From: Saprospiraceae bacterium
GTDB taxonomy: Bacteria; Bacteroidota; Bacteroidia; Chitinophagales; Saprospiraceae
Assembly: GCA_016718205.1 (NCBI GenBank)
Contig: JADKEB010000031.1
Span: 782,971-846,970 of the forward strand
Reading direction: 5' to 3'
DNA length: 64,000 nt
Positions 44,594-54,852 of the stretch are shown one piece after another; the first letter of the stretch is position 1, and every line of letters begins with the position of its first letter. The notes beneath the pieces were generated by a model, which had not been told where the DNA came from, ran no database searches, and worked only from the letters and a program-made list of their open reading frames with translations. The position numbers and the translations under genes were made by a program.

Positions 44594-45035
44594 AATAGGG
44601 AAGGCCTTGGCATTGGCCTTCCCACAAAATAAAAAATCTGACTAGGATTTTACACTTTTTTGATTACTTATATTTAAGCTCTTCATATTTTTATATCTTC
44701 GTCCAACATCAAACCAGTATCCTATTGGATACCACAAGCACTGTCATATTGATATAGGTGTTCCTGTCTTGACAGACGCTTCTTTCTGCTATCTTTGATC
44801 AACCAAACCACAAAACCAGCAAAAACTATATGAAAGATCGCTTCTCCAAATCCTATGAACATGGACATCGGATATGCTGCTTCCCAGGGTTCGTGGACTA
44901 ACTTGAACTCCAGATATTTTGCACCCAAAATAAAATTATCTAATAATAAGATACCTGAATATGCCATTGCTGCCATCCAGAAAAACAATGATTTCCCTTT
45001 AGTCCACAATAGAAATGAAGCCCAAAGGGAGAATG
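44594..45035 (-). repeat. Direct duplication, left copy (hairpin plus membrane gene)
   Basis: Opens with the hairpin GGGAAGGCC (44598-44606) / GGCCTTCCC (44615-44623) followed by CACAAAATAAAAAATCTGAC, identical in the right copy at 49616. The similarity resumes within the membrane gene and runs up to about 45035, where this copy breaks into an unrelated ABC-permease remnant. Confidence 0.8.
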
Positions 45036-45063
45036 TTATGGTAATTCCGTTTGGGACAAACAT
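44722..45063 (-). CDS. Four-helix membrane protein, left copy, 5' end replaced
   Basis: 113 residues. WASFLLWTKGKSLFFWMAAM and the helices after it are almost identical to the right copy (49857-50210). Here the C-terminal half is intact (SMFIGFGEAIFHIVFAGFVVWLIKDSRKKR), while the first helices are missing and replaced by a chance start (MFVPNGITITF). A complete gene can be assembled from both copies: about 150 residues with four helices, Trp-rich, no known domain. The role is unknown. Confidence 0.6.
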   Translation of the reverse strand: MFVPNGITITFSLWASFLLWTKGKSLFFWMAAMAYSGILLLDNFILGAKYLEFKLVHEPWEAAYPMSMFIGFGEAIFHIVFAGFVVWLIKDSRKKRLSRQEHLYQYDSACGIQ

Positions 45064-45315
45064 TTTGGTCAGTTTTACGAACAGTTGCTATCCCAAAAAA
45101 GAAATTATCAATTAAGCGGTATCATCAATCCCTTTGCCTCCCTTCAAAATCTAAGTATGGGCTCAGCAGGAACGGATATGATACACCATTTAGATTTTTT
45201 AAAACAAGCAGAAGTATATAGAAGAGCCTTTATCAAAACACTCAATGATAAACATGCGTACGGAGGCTCAAAAACCGGAGAATGGGAATGGAAGGCTTAC
45301 TTTTTATACTCTTAA
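45061..45315 (+). pseudogene. C-terminal remnant of an ABC-2-type permease (DUF3526-like)
   Basis: The open frame starts mid-protein at HFGQFYEQLLSQKRNYQLSG and reads INPFASLQNLSMGSAGTDMI, HHLDFLKQAEVYRRAFIKTL and GEWEWKAYFLYS. The phrase in which a Pro-Phe segment is followed by a YRR helix resembles the periplasmic region of DUF3526 permeases. It has no start and no membrane helices, so it is a fragment joined to the left duplication at about 45050. The remaining ABC genes are not in the window. Confidence 0.55.
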
Positions 45316-45680
45316 TACAATCCCTTTAGAAATTCATAATCTTCTTCTTTAAGGTTTTTTTGTCTGACAATTTCATCATCTTTCCTTAAGAAAAGTGCGT
45401 AGGATTGTAATGTAACAGACATCATCATCAATGCCATGAGTAGCAAAACAATCACAAGTCCTACAACTCAGTCAAAGTAATCACATGAGAATGAAACAAA
45501 TATGTCAAAACAAGCGGAACCAATGTACCCAAAATAAGAGAACTAACTCTTCCTAAGGATACATTAAACTCCTTTCCACCATTGATAAAATCCAAAATAA
45601 AGCACCCTAAGCTCAATAATTGTAAAAGAAAGTAAAATCCTATACTTGCACAGGACAGTGATATATTCGTTGATCATGAT
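45312..45680 (-). pseudogene. Small membrane protein of the cytochrome module, frame broken
   Basis: Two frames join to one protein of about 120 residues: SIGFYFLLQLLSLGCFILDF, LGRVSSLILGTLVPLVLTYLF and, after a break near 45468, GLVIVLLLMALMMMSVTLQS followed by a soluble end YALFLRKDDEIVRQKNLKEE. Three to four helices, no cofactor motif. It starts a few bases after the second cytochrome gene and is likely its third subunit, but no family is recognised. Confidence 0.5.
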
Positions 45681-45685
45681 AATAT

Positions 45686-47027
45686 TTATTTTATTGATAA
45701 GATATATTTTGATACTTCGTTAAGTTGATCCTGATCCAATTGGTTGCCAAAAGCGGGCATTTGTGGTGCATCAGCTCTTTTTTTACCAGGATTTTTTATC
45801 CATGAAATAAGGCCATCAGGATTATCCTTATAAATGCTAACCATTTCCAAAATCGGAGGGCCAACAAGTTTGCTATCTTTAAGGTGACAAGCTGCACAAT
45901 ACTGTTTAAACACTGCGCCACCTACGGCTACATCACCCAAGGTAGTGTCTATCTCCAGAGTCACTTCTTCTTCAGGATTATTTCTTGCTTCTTCTGATGC
46001 TTTGATGAAAGCTTCTGTTTTTGCAGCCATCAGTTTTCGGTGAGGATCTAAGGCATTGGCTCTATAGATATGTCTTCCACTTCCCATCATGATGACAGTT
46101 ATGGAAAGAAGCGTTACTATTTTTCCAAAGTTCTTGTCAATATTCGATTCGTCTCCAGTGATGGCTTTCCACATCCAATACATTGCAGGCAAGGAAAAAG
46201 AAGCACCTGTAAGAATAACTAAGATCAGATTCCAGCTAAATCCTTTGGTGGGCAGAGTGAGCATGACCAATGGCCCCATAACAAATTGTGCGGCAGATGC
46301 TGCCAATGTCAAGGAGTAAAACTTCTTTTTGAGATCATATCTAGTTAAATTTTTAAAATAATTGTCGAAAGGGTAACTCTTTCTACCCATGTACCAAAAT
46401 AGAAATAATCCAGTGATGGCTAATGATGCAAAAATGAAATGAAAATATCTTGGGAACACATTGGGCAAAAGAAGCGCACTTAAAAAGCCACTCACCGATC
46501 CCCATTTTTCAGGAAAAAGCATTAAGTTGACGTTGGTCAAAAATATTAGTGGAATAAATAGAAATATTGCCGTAGCCAAAGATAAAATTGCAATACAAAG
46601 TGGTCTATTATTATCTTAAGGTTTTCCAAGTATATTTATTAAGATAAGTCAATAAAAAGGCGACAGTGACCAATGGTACAATAGCTATCCACATGATTCC
46701 TGTCAATGCATTGGCACTGTAGAAATACATAGTATAAAGTGTATTAATACAAAGCAGTGGTGCAACACCCATAACCACGGCCAAACTTTTATTGACGGTA
46801 ATGGTCCTTGCTATTTCGTGAGATAGGTTGTGATAATCATCATCTTTCAAGCCTTTGATTTGACTCACTAAAGAAAGTATTGTACCGCCCACCATTAGAT
46901 TGACAAAGATGAGATGGATTAAAAACGAAACCACAAGCAAGAACACTAACATCCATTCTGGCAGGGGCAATGGTAGCGGTAGATCATTGGGTACGGGAGT
47001 TTGTATTTGGCGGATTGATGTTGACAC
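45686..47027 (-). pseudogene. Multi-helix membrane protein with C-terminal monoheme cytochrome c, one frameshift
   Basis: Two frames (47027-46611 and 46579-45686) join near 46605 into about 447 residues. The first part reads PLPEWMLVFLLVVSFLIHLI, NLMVGGTILSLVSQ and HEIARTITVNKSLAVVMGVAPLLC, with several His-bearing helices. The second continues with about five helices and ends in a cytochrome c domain with CAACH and a Met in QMPAFGNQLD. Start is GTG (47025-47027), overlapping the preceding gene by 44 bases. Together with its neighbour it looks like a membrane redox complex passing electrons between quinones and cytochrome c (inference). I do not recognise a named family. Confidence 0.55.
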
Positions 47028-48415
47028 CTACGTCTTGGGCTCCTGGAAGTGATTCTCCTGATGCTTGCAGATGTTTGATATAAGTAACGAGAGCATCCAA
47101 TTCTTTTTTATTTCCTGGAAACGGAGGCATATATGTACGTCCGGTATGCATATTTGGTATATATGCAGCCATAGCTTCGGTTTCTAATGGTTTGCCCATG
47201 CCGTACATTCTTTCGAATACATAAGTGATAGAATTGATACCTTGCGTAGTATGACATCGACTACAAGTGAGCATAAAAATATTTTCGCCAGCTTCGATTT
47301 TATTTTCTTCGGTGATCTCATGGACTGATGTATAGGTAGCATGCTTAAGGATACCATCTTTTTTATACAAGGGATAGTCTTCTTTTCTGATCATATTGCT
47401 ATACATATAATTGCCAATTACGTATGGTTTGCGAATAAATTCTCTCACTCTCTCAAACAATCCCAAGAAACTAAATGCCAAAATACATGGAATAATCACT
47501 AGCTTGAAGTTGATACGAGCCGGAAACAACAAAGCTAAACCTGCTACAATACCAATGGAAGAGAGCGCTATTACGATCATATATTTGAGCGATTCATAAT
47601 ACTGCTCGAAGCCCATTGTACCTACAGCGGTACTCATATTGGCTGTCATAGCTTCTGGCATCACATTGTAGGTAAAACATGGCACCTATTAGAGATAGAG
47701 GTGCCCAAATCAATACCCATTTTGCACCGCTTTTTATTGCTTCTTTCCTTACGAAACTGCCTTTACTAGCAAAAACGGTAGTCATTACCAAGCCTAAAAG
47801 ACCACCAGCTACCATGGCAGTTGGTGTTCGGAAAAGTAATTGTGGTAGATATATAGGATTCGAAAAGCCATTTAGCAGAGATTGATCAGTATTCCAATTG
47901 CCAGGGTCCATCATAAATCCAAGAATAGAAACTATGATGGCCATCGTAATCCAAGAGAAGACCGCTAAAAACCATCCAAATCTGATATGTCTGATTTTGG
48001 CCTTGAAAGAAGTGTTTGAATTTTTCCATGTGAGGAAATAAATTAAAATTAATACAACTTCTGTTACGAAAACAATCCACTCTATAAACCAAGCCCAAAA
48101 GAAAACCCGTATCAAACTTCCTATAGATGCTGGACTGACCAAGGCAGCAGAAAACCAAATGCCTACACCTGTCATAGCCCCTATAGTAGTAGTAATAATA
48201 AAGGCAACTTTCATTTTCTTATAGACCATCAAGTCCCACTCAGGATCTGTAATTCTGTCTTTGCCAGATCGGGCTACTCCTTTTTGTTCAAGCCACACAA
48301 TATAAGGAATAAACCCGACTGCCAAACCATGATTTATCAATACGTGAAGAATGGCTATCATCGCTATTAGAAAGCGATCATTGAGCCAATCGAGATGAAA
48401 AGCTGGAAAATCCAT
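46984..48415 (-). pseudogene. Cytochrome bd superfamily-like membrane subunit fused to cytochrome c, one frameshift
   Basis: Frames 48415-47594 and 47685-46984 join at about 47671, where one extra C splits YNVMPEAMTANM, giving about 477 residues. The N-terminal helices read RFLIAMIAILHVLINHGLAVG (His in helix 1), GAMTGVGIWFSAAL and WFIEWIVFVTEVVLILIYF, where two Glu seven residues apart recall the Glu pair of CydA. Further helices follow, then a cytochrome c domain with CSRCH and a Met in YMPPFPG. This resembles N-class bd-superfamily proteins with fused cytochrome c, but the match is from pattern only. It has a TACCTTTG element 37 bases upstream. Confidence 0.6.
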
Positions 48416-48451
48416 ATGTATTTATTGTTATCTATTGTTTAAAAATGGATA

Positions 48452-48459
48452 CAAAGGTA
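48452..48459 (-). promoter_or_regulatory. -7 promoter element of the cytochrome module
   Basis: TACCTTTG on the minus strand, 37 bases before the ATG of the first cytochrome gene. The -33 element is not obvious. Confidence 0.45.
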
Positions 48460-48689
48460 ATCTTTCGTGGATATGAAAATATAAAAATAAACATGCTTTA
48501 AATGATTATAAATCAACCATTTAGTTTGTATTTTTCTATAAAGAGTGTTGTTTTTTGTAAGACATGATATAACTAATTAGTACATTAGTTTCACTTTTCG
48601 TATCATCAAAAAAAAACAGAAATATATAAAAGGGAAAATATAGTTTTTTGTGTAAGTTTTGATTCATTTTAAGGTTTATAAGTATGCCA

Positions 48690-49556
48690 ATTTTAGAGAT
48701 TTTTTGATCGAAACTCTTCAGGAGTTAACGTAAATTTCTTTTTGAAAAATGTAGTAAAGTATGAAGCAGAGTCAAAACCTAATTGCTCTGATATTTCGGA
48801 TATAGACATTTTGCGTGTGCTGTAGTAATCGTTGCGCTTCCAAATAAACCCTATCCCTAATGATGTCGCCTGCAGTTTTGTGTCTGTAACGATTACATAG
48901 TCTATTGAGGTAGTTTTCGGATATGAAAAGTTGTTTTGCATAATAAGAAGGTGATCTTGAGATAATGAATTGTTGATTGACAAGTCTCTCAAAGCGCACT
49001 ATTGTTTCATTTATGCTTTCTAAACCAGTGTTTTGTGACAATTTAGAAAAATTATTTTGAATTTCAAATAGGATAATGTTTAAGTAAGACCTTAAAATTT
49101 TATCTTTATCTCGAGTTGTAGATGAAAATTCCTGCCACATAAATTGAATCAGTTGTTCAATTTTACTAACTTGATCTGTTTTTGGTCTCATGTACGACTT
49201 GGCTCCTTGCTGGAGAAATGAAAATGCAGAAAGTATATTATTGGTATATCTGAGATTGAAGAACTCTTCTTTAAAACAGATCAAAATACCTTCAGCATTC
49301 CTGGAGATTTCAATTTTTGATACAGAACCAATTTTAAAAATGACAATTTTAGGTTCGTCCATTCGTATTTATATCCGTCAAGATTTACTGTACCATCTCC
49401 ACTGCTTATATACATCAAACCAAAGGTATCCCATGCCATCTCGTCTTCGAGATCTGGATATTCGTAGAGCAGGTCCTGTAATGGACGCATCCAAAATGTT
49501 ATATCTGAATTACTAAAATATTCTATTGAGATTCTATTTAAAATTTCCCTTTTCAT
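48690..49556 (-). pseudogene. AraC-family regulator, two frameshifts
   Basis: Three frames tile one gene. The first (from 49556) reads MKREILNRISIEYFSNSDIT and a cupin-like sensor start; a shift near 49340 leads to PKIVIFKIGSVSKIEISRNA and the linker helices; a second shift near 48810 leads to SISEISEQLGFDSASYFTTF and FFKKKFTLTPEEFRSKNL, the second HTH of the AraC domain. The repaired protein is about 290 residues. It is upstream of and on the same strand as the cytochrome module and may control it. Confidence 0.75.
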
Positions 49557-49615
49557 TATTTTTTTATTGACATTATTGGTACGAAATTAACATTTCCATG
49601 ATTACTTTCAAAAAG

Positions 49616-50035
49616 GGGAAGGCCTTAGCATGGGCCTTCCCACAAAATAAAAAATCTGACTAGGATTTTACACTTTATATTCAGATGCGAAAGAATCATT
49701 ACTAATATTAATTCAATACATTTGCCTATCTATTGAATGCCTAAATCACTATGGTACCTATACAAGTTTTGCTGTCTTAATAGTCTCTTTTTCTACTATC
49801 TTTGATCAGCAAACCACAAAACCGGTAAAAAAACTATGAAAATCGCTTCACGAAACCTATGAACATCGACATCGGGTATGCTGCTCCCATGGCTCGTGGA
49901 CCAATTTGAACTCCAAATATCTTGCACCCAAAATAAAATTATCTAATAATAAGATACCTGAATATGCCATTGCTGCCATCCAGAAAAACAATGATTTCCC
50001 TTTGGTCCATAATAGAAATGAAGCCCAAAGTGAAA
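49616..50035 (-). repeat. Direct duplication, right copy
   Basis: Same hairpin (GGGAAGGCC 49616-49624 / GGCCTTCCC 49633-49641) and trailing sequence as at 44598, then a diverged segment, then strong identity within the membrane gene to about 50035. Confidence 0.8.
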
Positions 50036-50210
50036 AGGTAAGAAATACAATCCGAAGCAGTAAGAAGTAGAAACCACTATCCCGAGCATAGATCATCACA
50101 AGATCGCCTGGCAATAAACTTTCATTGCTCCAAATTTGGTTTCTCATCACCATCCAAAGTAAAAATAGCCCCACTGAGATGGCGTAATAATTGATAAATT
50201 TTCGTTCCAT
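49857..50210 (-). CDS. Four-helix membrane protein, right copy, 3' end frameshifted
   Basis: 117 residues. The N-terminus is intact here (MERKFINYYAISVGLFLLWM, then a loop RNQIWSNESLLPGDLVMIYA), and helices 2 and 3 match the left copy. After LVHEPWE the frame shifts and the fourth helix is lost (QHTRCRCS). A DJ-1-like remnant follows upstream on the strand. The role is unknown. Frame and start support it being the original of the two copies. Confidence 0.6.
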   Translation of the reverse strand: MERKFINYYAISVGLFLLWMVMRNQIWSNESLLPGDLVMIYARDSGFYFLLLRIVFLTFSLWASFLLWTKGKSLFFWMAAMAYSGILLLDNFILGARYLEFKLVHEPWEQHTRCRCS

Positions 50211-50237
50211 TTTTATACTATTTAAAATTAAAAAAAA

Positions 50238-50758
50238 TTACTTTTTTTGACCTTTTGACTTCTCCAAACTATCGATTAGGGGATTGACACCACCATCATA
50301 CATGGCTTTCATCATCCAGTTGACCACCCAATTGGTTTTGTCTGGTGTACCTCCTTCTATTGGTGGATTTGGGTCATATTTCCATATCGAGCATGATACC
50401 TTGTGCATATTTATCTCCATAGATTTCTTTCATGATGGCCAGCTTTAGTGGCGATCAGTCTGGTTTTTACACCCATGGCTTGGCCCAAAACATATCTTGG
50501 ACCCATCATATCCAAGTCATTGACACCGTCATATACTAGGATTCCTATAGTTTTAATGTCCATTTTGGGTTTTCCAAAAATCATTTCCATGCTATTGACA
50601 TGGTTTTCGGGTGTGAAATTTTCTATTTCTTTGGCCATTCGTAAAGAATCTTCTTGACTCATGGTGACTTTTGATGGTACACGAGTATCTTCTTTAGCTC
50701 TTTCTTTACATGACAGGAAGGCTAAACTTGCACACATTAATACTAAGATAAATTTCAT
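50238..50758 (-). pseudogene. DJ-1/PfpI-family lipoprotein with internal deletion
   Basis: The N-terminus is a lipoprotein signal (MKFILVLMCASLAFLSC) followed by KTIGILVYDGVNDLDMMGPR, the first strand and helix of a DJ-1/PfpI domain. After TRLIATKAG the sequence jumps to IMKEIYGDKYAQGIML and EYDPNPPIEGGTPDK, the C-terminal part. The middle, including the nucleophile-elbow Cys, is missing, and two more frame changes occur (near 50430 and 50383). So it cannot be an active enzyme as it stands. It overlaps the PepSY gene by four bases. Confidence 0.7.
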
Positions 50759-51486
50759 TTTAAAGATATTTTTTTGGTGGTGAGAAAAAATAAAATAAAA
50801 CCTGAGAGCAAAGTCACAAGTCCGAATATAGAGAAAAGTCTAATAATCCAGTTGTTGAAATTGTCGCGTTCCTGATAATCCATAGTGTGCATCATCCACA
50901 GGAAATCAAAAATGCGCCATTGATCGTTTCTAAAAGACTGTACTGTACCCAAATCTTTTGATACATAAACGGTTGTATTATTGGGTTTGTCAAAAGTAAT
51001 AGCATAAGCAGGAAGTGGTTTTTCACGGTATTCGTGGTGTCCATGGGTGGTGGTCAGATACTCGGTTTTCAATAATTTGGAAGGGTTTTTTAAACTATTT
51101 TGGGCCAATTGTATGGCATCTTTTTCATTGATTTCCTTACGCAATGCTAATGAATAGACATTAAAAAGCAAAACCATGGCATTAGGCTTTCTAATATGAA
51201 CCTGATAGTGAGCTTCTCCAAGGATGTCAATGAGTTGGATCTGATCTACCACCAAATTTGGTGTGACAGTACGAAGGCTATCAGTCAGTATCGACAAGGC
51301 ACGACTACCTGTGGGGATGACTAGTGGTGGTTTTTCATTTTTAATATCTTCTCCTCGTATAGACTCAATGCTAGTCCAGCTAAAATACAATCCTCCTATG
51401 GTCCAAAAAAGAAATTGGATACCCAGGATGAAACCTAGATATCGATGCCATTTTCTAACGGCTTTTTGCAACTGAAATTTATTCAT
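50755..51486 (-). CDS. PepSY-domain membrane protein
   Basis: 243 residues: an N-terminal helix with WHRYLGFILGIQFLFWTIGGLY, where the WHR..G motif is typical of PepSY-associated TM proteins, a periplasmic domain of two PepSY-like units (about 55-200; the second contains KPLPAYAITFDKPNNTTVYV), then DFLWMMHTMDYQERDNFNNW and a last helix. Members are often encoded with TonB receptors and may reduce ferric or other metal chelates. It is in the TonB-receptor operon and has an intact frame. Confidence 0.83.
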   Translation of the reverse strand: MNKFQLQKAVRKWHRYLGFILGIQFLFWTIGGLYFSWTSIESIRGEDIKNEKPPLVIPTGSRALSILTDSLRTVTPNLVVDQIQLIDILGEAHYQVHIRKPNAMVLLFNVYSLALRKEINEKDAIQLAQNSLKNPSKLLKTEYLTTTHGHHEYREKPLPAYAITFDKPNNTTVYVSKDLGTVQSFRNDQWRIFDFLWMMHTMDYQERDNFNNWIIRLFSIFGLVTLLSGFILFFLTTKKISLK

Positions 51487-51578
51487 CCTATTACATTTTT
51501 ATTTTCTTCGATCAATACTTTAAGTTCTTCTTTTGCTGCATTATGAATTTCCCATTTCACTTGAGAAATACCAACCTA

Positions 51579-51595
51579 CCCGGGGGGGCCCCCCC
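51579..51595. repeat. G7C7 palindrome in AT-rich sequence
   Basis: CCC, seven G and seven C in a row, perfectly self-complementary and unlike anything else nearby. It separates two gene fragments. It may be a misassembly point or a sequencing artefact. Confidence 0.7.
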
Positions 51596-51724
51596 TCTTT
51601 CAAATGAAAATGATATCAATAAAAAAAATATGGTTAATCTGCTCATATTTTGGATTGCTTTTATCGGAGGATAAATCCAGAGATCTATCCTCCGACTTGA
51701 TGTATTATGGTCTGACCTTAAATT

Positions 51725-52092
51725 TTACAGACTTTGTAGTGACATTTCACTGTGGTCTTCTACTTTTATGATTAGTGTCACAGCTGTCTCACCAGATAAA
51801 CCAGAAGGTGTGAAATGTTCGTCAAAAGAATATTCAGTTTTATCATGCACTGATGGTGATGCCTTAAAAAGTTCAGAGCCATCACTGTCTTTTGTGACTT
51901 TTATCTCCATTTCATGAAGACTTTTGTCCGTGACTTTGCCATGAATTTCTTACTTACCACTAACTACTGTATTGTCAGACTGGTTTTCTATGAACCAAAC
52001 CGGAGCATCTTTATCGTTTTCATCGAGTGGTCATGAAAAGAAGAAAATATTAAAATGCTTAAGATCGAAAAAAGAAAAAATTTGATATTCAT
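51725..52092 (-). pseudogene. DUF4625-like secreted protein, frame broken
   Basis: ATG at 52090-52092 begins a hydrophobic signal (MNIKFFLFSILSILIFSSF). After a shift near 52035 the frame reads DENDKDAPVWFIENQSDN, meets a TAA after VVSGK, and continues EIHGKVTDKSLHEMEIKVTK and GLSGETAVTLIIKVEDHSEM. The D..AP opening followed by G.VTD..L.E.EI resembles DUF4625 beta-sandwich lipoproteins, often next to TonB receptors. The assignment is tentative. Confidence 0.45.
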
Positions 52093-52120
52093 AATAACAA
52101 TATTTAAAAAATTAAGAAAT

Positions 52121-54493
52121 CTAAAATCTTGCACTTAATGTCACTCCCAAGGTTCTAGGCGCTGCGGTCCTTACACTTCTACCAAAACTGCTGTCAGGAT
52201 TACCAAAAGCCAGGTATCGCTCATTATTCAGGTTTTGTCCCCAAAAGAATAAACTATATTTATCATAAGTAAAGCCTATTCTGGAATTAATGAGTGTATA
52301 GCTAGGTTGTTCTATTTGATTTTGAATATCAGTATAGTAACTGCCAATATTGCGTACTTCGCTGCGAACTATAGCTTGTAGTTTTCTGAAATAGGTATTC
52401 GTATTGAGCACCCAAGAAAATGGTATGGCTCGGTGCATTTGAAGTCTTTTCCACCAATGGCAGTAGTACTTTCACGCCTGTTCCTGAAGTTGATACGCTT
52501 CAAGTCAAAACTTTTGTATCGGTCTCGTTTACACCAAAACTTCCTTCCAACTGCAAACCTTTTACGGGAATAGCTGAAATCTCAATTCAAAACCTGTTGA
52601 AAGTGCATCTCCTACATTTTCTCTTGCATATGTGAATGGAGCCACTAAATTAAAAAACTGTAGATCTCTCCACTTTATCAAGAAAGCTGATGCGCCTATA
52701 CTCACTCTGTTTTCAGCCAAAGATGCCTTGTAGCCTATTTCATAATTATCAGAATACTCAGGGTCAAAAGTCTGGCTCACATTGACAGGTACTTTTTGAG
52801 CATTGACACCTCCTGCACGAAATCCACGTGTATATGTAGCATAGATACTTGAACGATCATCCATTGTATAAGTCAACGCCAACTTAGGAGAAAGAGCAGC
52901 ATAATTTCCGCTTACTGTTGTATCTGCAACAAGTTGAGTGAAGACACCACCTGTAAACAAAGCATCACCAAATCCATTAAAGACGGCTTCACGCTTTTCA
53001 TAATCATATCTCAAACCTGCTGTAGCTTTCAGTTTTTCTGTCAGTTGATAACTCAATTCACCAAAACCAGCGATACCATAATTGTCTGATTTGTTCCGGA
53101 ATATAAAATAAGTGTCTGGAAACATGGGCGACTCAAAAGCCAAATTGGTAGATGGCTCATAACCCACTTGTGAAAAGCCAAAAAGCCCTGCAGTATATTG
53201 CCATTTGCTATCCGTGTTTGAATGAATACGAAACTCTTGGCTATATACATTTTGTGGTGGTAACTTCTCACCAATTTCACTTTCGAAGAAAGAATGATAG
53301 AAACCAGGGAAATCTATATCTTTGAATGATAAATCTATGGTTTGTAGTGCAGAAATGGAAGTAACAGTAAACTGGTTACCAAAATACTTTGCTACAAGGG
53401 AACTGTTGAGAATGTTTCTTTCATGTTTACCTATTCGCGCGAGATTGATGACGTCAGGATTGGCAAGGGCTACATCTCTGTCGGCTTGTGAAACAAAAAA
53501 ACCTGAGTTGTCGCTCCAGTCTCTTTGGCCTTTAAGATTTAATGTCAGACTAAATCTTTTGGTTGGCATCCATCTCAAATACATGTTTCCATATATATTT
53601 TTTTCACCACCTACTAATCTTCCATTCAGATTGGTATCCGTACCGCCAGTACCAGTGATATCATTTTTCCAATAGCCATCTTGATTTTGGTACAAACCGT
53701 TGAGACCGAAGAATAACTTGTCTTTGATTAAAGGCGTTTTGAAACCTGTACTATAACGTTGCAAACCAAGATTACCTATACTGGCTTCAGCAAATCCCTG
53801 AGTGGTATTAGTGGGTTTTTTGGTAATGATATTGATCACGCCGCCCATGGCGTTTCTACCGAAAAGCGTACCTTGAGGTCCTCTCAATACTTCCACTCTT
53901 TCTATGTCAGTTAATGCAAAACCATTGGCCAGAATATCGATATTATTGACGTCATCGATATAAGTAGAGACAGCAGGATTCTCACTAAAAACTTGGATAC
54001 CTCTAATGCTTTGTACCTGCTGAAAAGGTACACCCAATTCCTGATAGGTATAGTTAGGTACCAATGCTGTCAAACCGCCGAGTCCCCAAGTACGGGTATC
54101 TTCGAGTTTTTTGGCCGAAAGTGATGTTACTGATGTCGCTACTTTCGAGATGATTTCTTCTCTTTTATTAGCAGTTACGATGACTTCACTTAAGGTTTCA
54201 GCACTTTGGCTTAAGGTTATATCCAGTTTTTGGGTATTACCATCCAAATTCAACTCGATAATTTTACTGGCAAATCCTACGGCGCTACATTGCAGTGTAA
54301 ATGTACCAGAGGCAACATCAAGCTGGTATTGCCCATTTACATCTGCAACGGCAGACAAAGTACTATTAAGAAAGTAAATATTAGCAAAAGCCACAGGTTG
54401 TCCATCAGTATCTGTGACTTTTCCGCTTAATGTCTGTGCTTGTATAAAGCTACAAGCCATCATACTCAATAGAAGTAATAAATGTTTGATCAT
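52121..54493 (-). pseudogene. TonB-dependent outer-membrane receptor, frameshifted near the C-terminus
   Basis: The long frame (54493-52562) has a signal peptide, a carboxypeptidase-regulatory-like domain (LSGKVTDTDGQPVAFANIYF, about 22-100), a plug with YTYQELGVPFQQVQSIRGIQ and RVEVLRGPQGTLFGRNAMGG, and a long barrel (EIGYKASLAENRVSIGASAF). At about 52565 the frame breaks, and the last strands reappear in a frame at 52438-52121 (AIPFSWVLNTNTYFRK, ending GVTLSARF with the usual terminal Phe). The receptor likely imports a metal chelate with the neighbouring PepSY and Cys-rich proteins. It may be intact in the cell if the indels are errors. Confidence 0.88.
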
Positions 54494-54852
54494 TTTGATT
54501 TTAAATTATGATTAATAAATTGAAATTACTTGAACTATGACTATATACGAAACTGGCAATCACAGCCAATTTTGTATATGGTAACCTAATTGCCACTTAT
54601 TTTGAATGGTTAGGTAAATGGACCAATACCGATTTTAAAAGTGATGTTGATTGTAAGGAAAAAGTGACCTTAGATTTATCCGCTTTCAAACCGGACTTTT
54701 AACTCTGATTTGGCTATTCAATCAGAAGAATCCATTTAAGTAAAATGAAATGAACAACTTCTAAATTGAAATCAAAGATAAAAACTGCATAAATCAAATA
54801 GATCATCCATTTGAACTACCCAACATCAACTATTAAGTATTGAAAAGATAAT
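54494..54852. other. Spacer with a possible gene fragment
   Basis: On the plus strand a frame about 54540-54702 reads LAITANFVYGNLIATYFEWL and VDCKEKVTLDLSAFKPDF with coding-like composition but no start; it may be the end of an unknown deleted gene. Otherwise AT-rich and featureless. Confidence 0.3.

Noticed and set aside
51490..51575. Short minus-strand coding fragment (SQVKWEIHNAAKEELKVLIE)
   Set aside because: It looks coding-like but has no start, no recognised family and ends at the G7C7 palindrome; too little to list as a gene.
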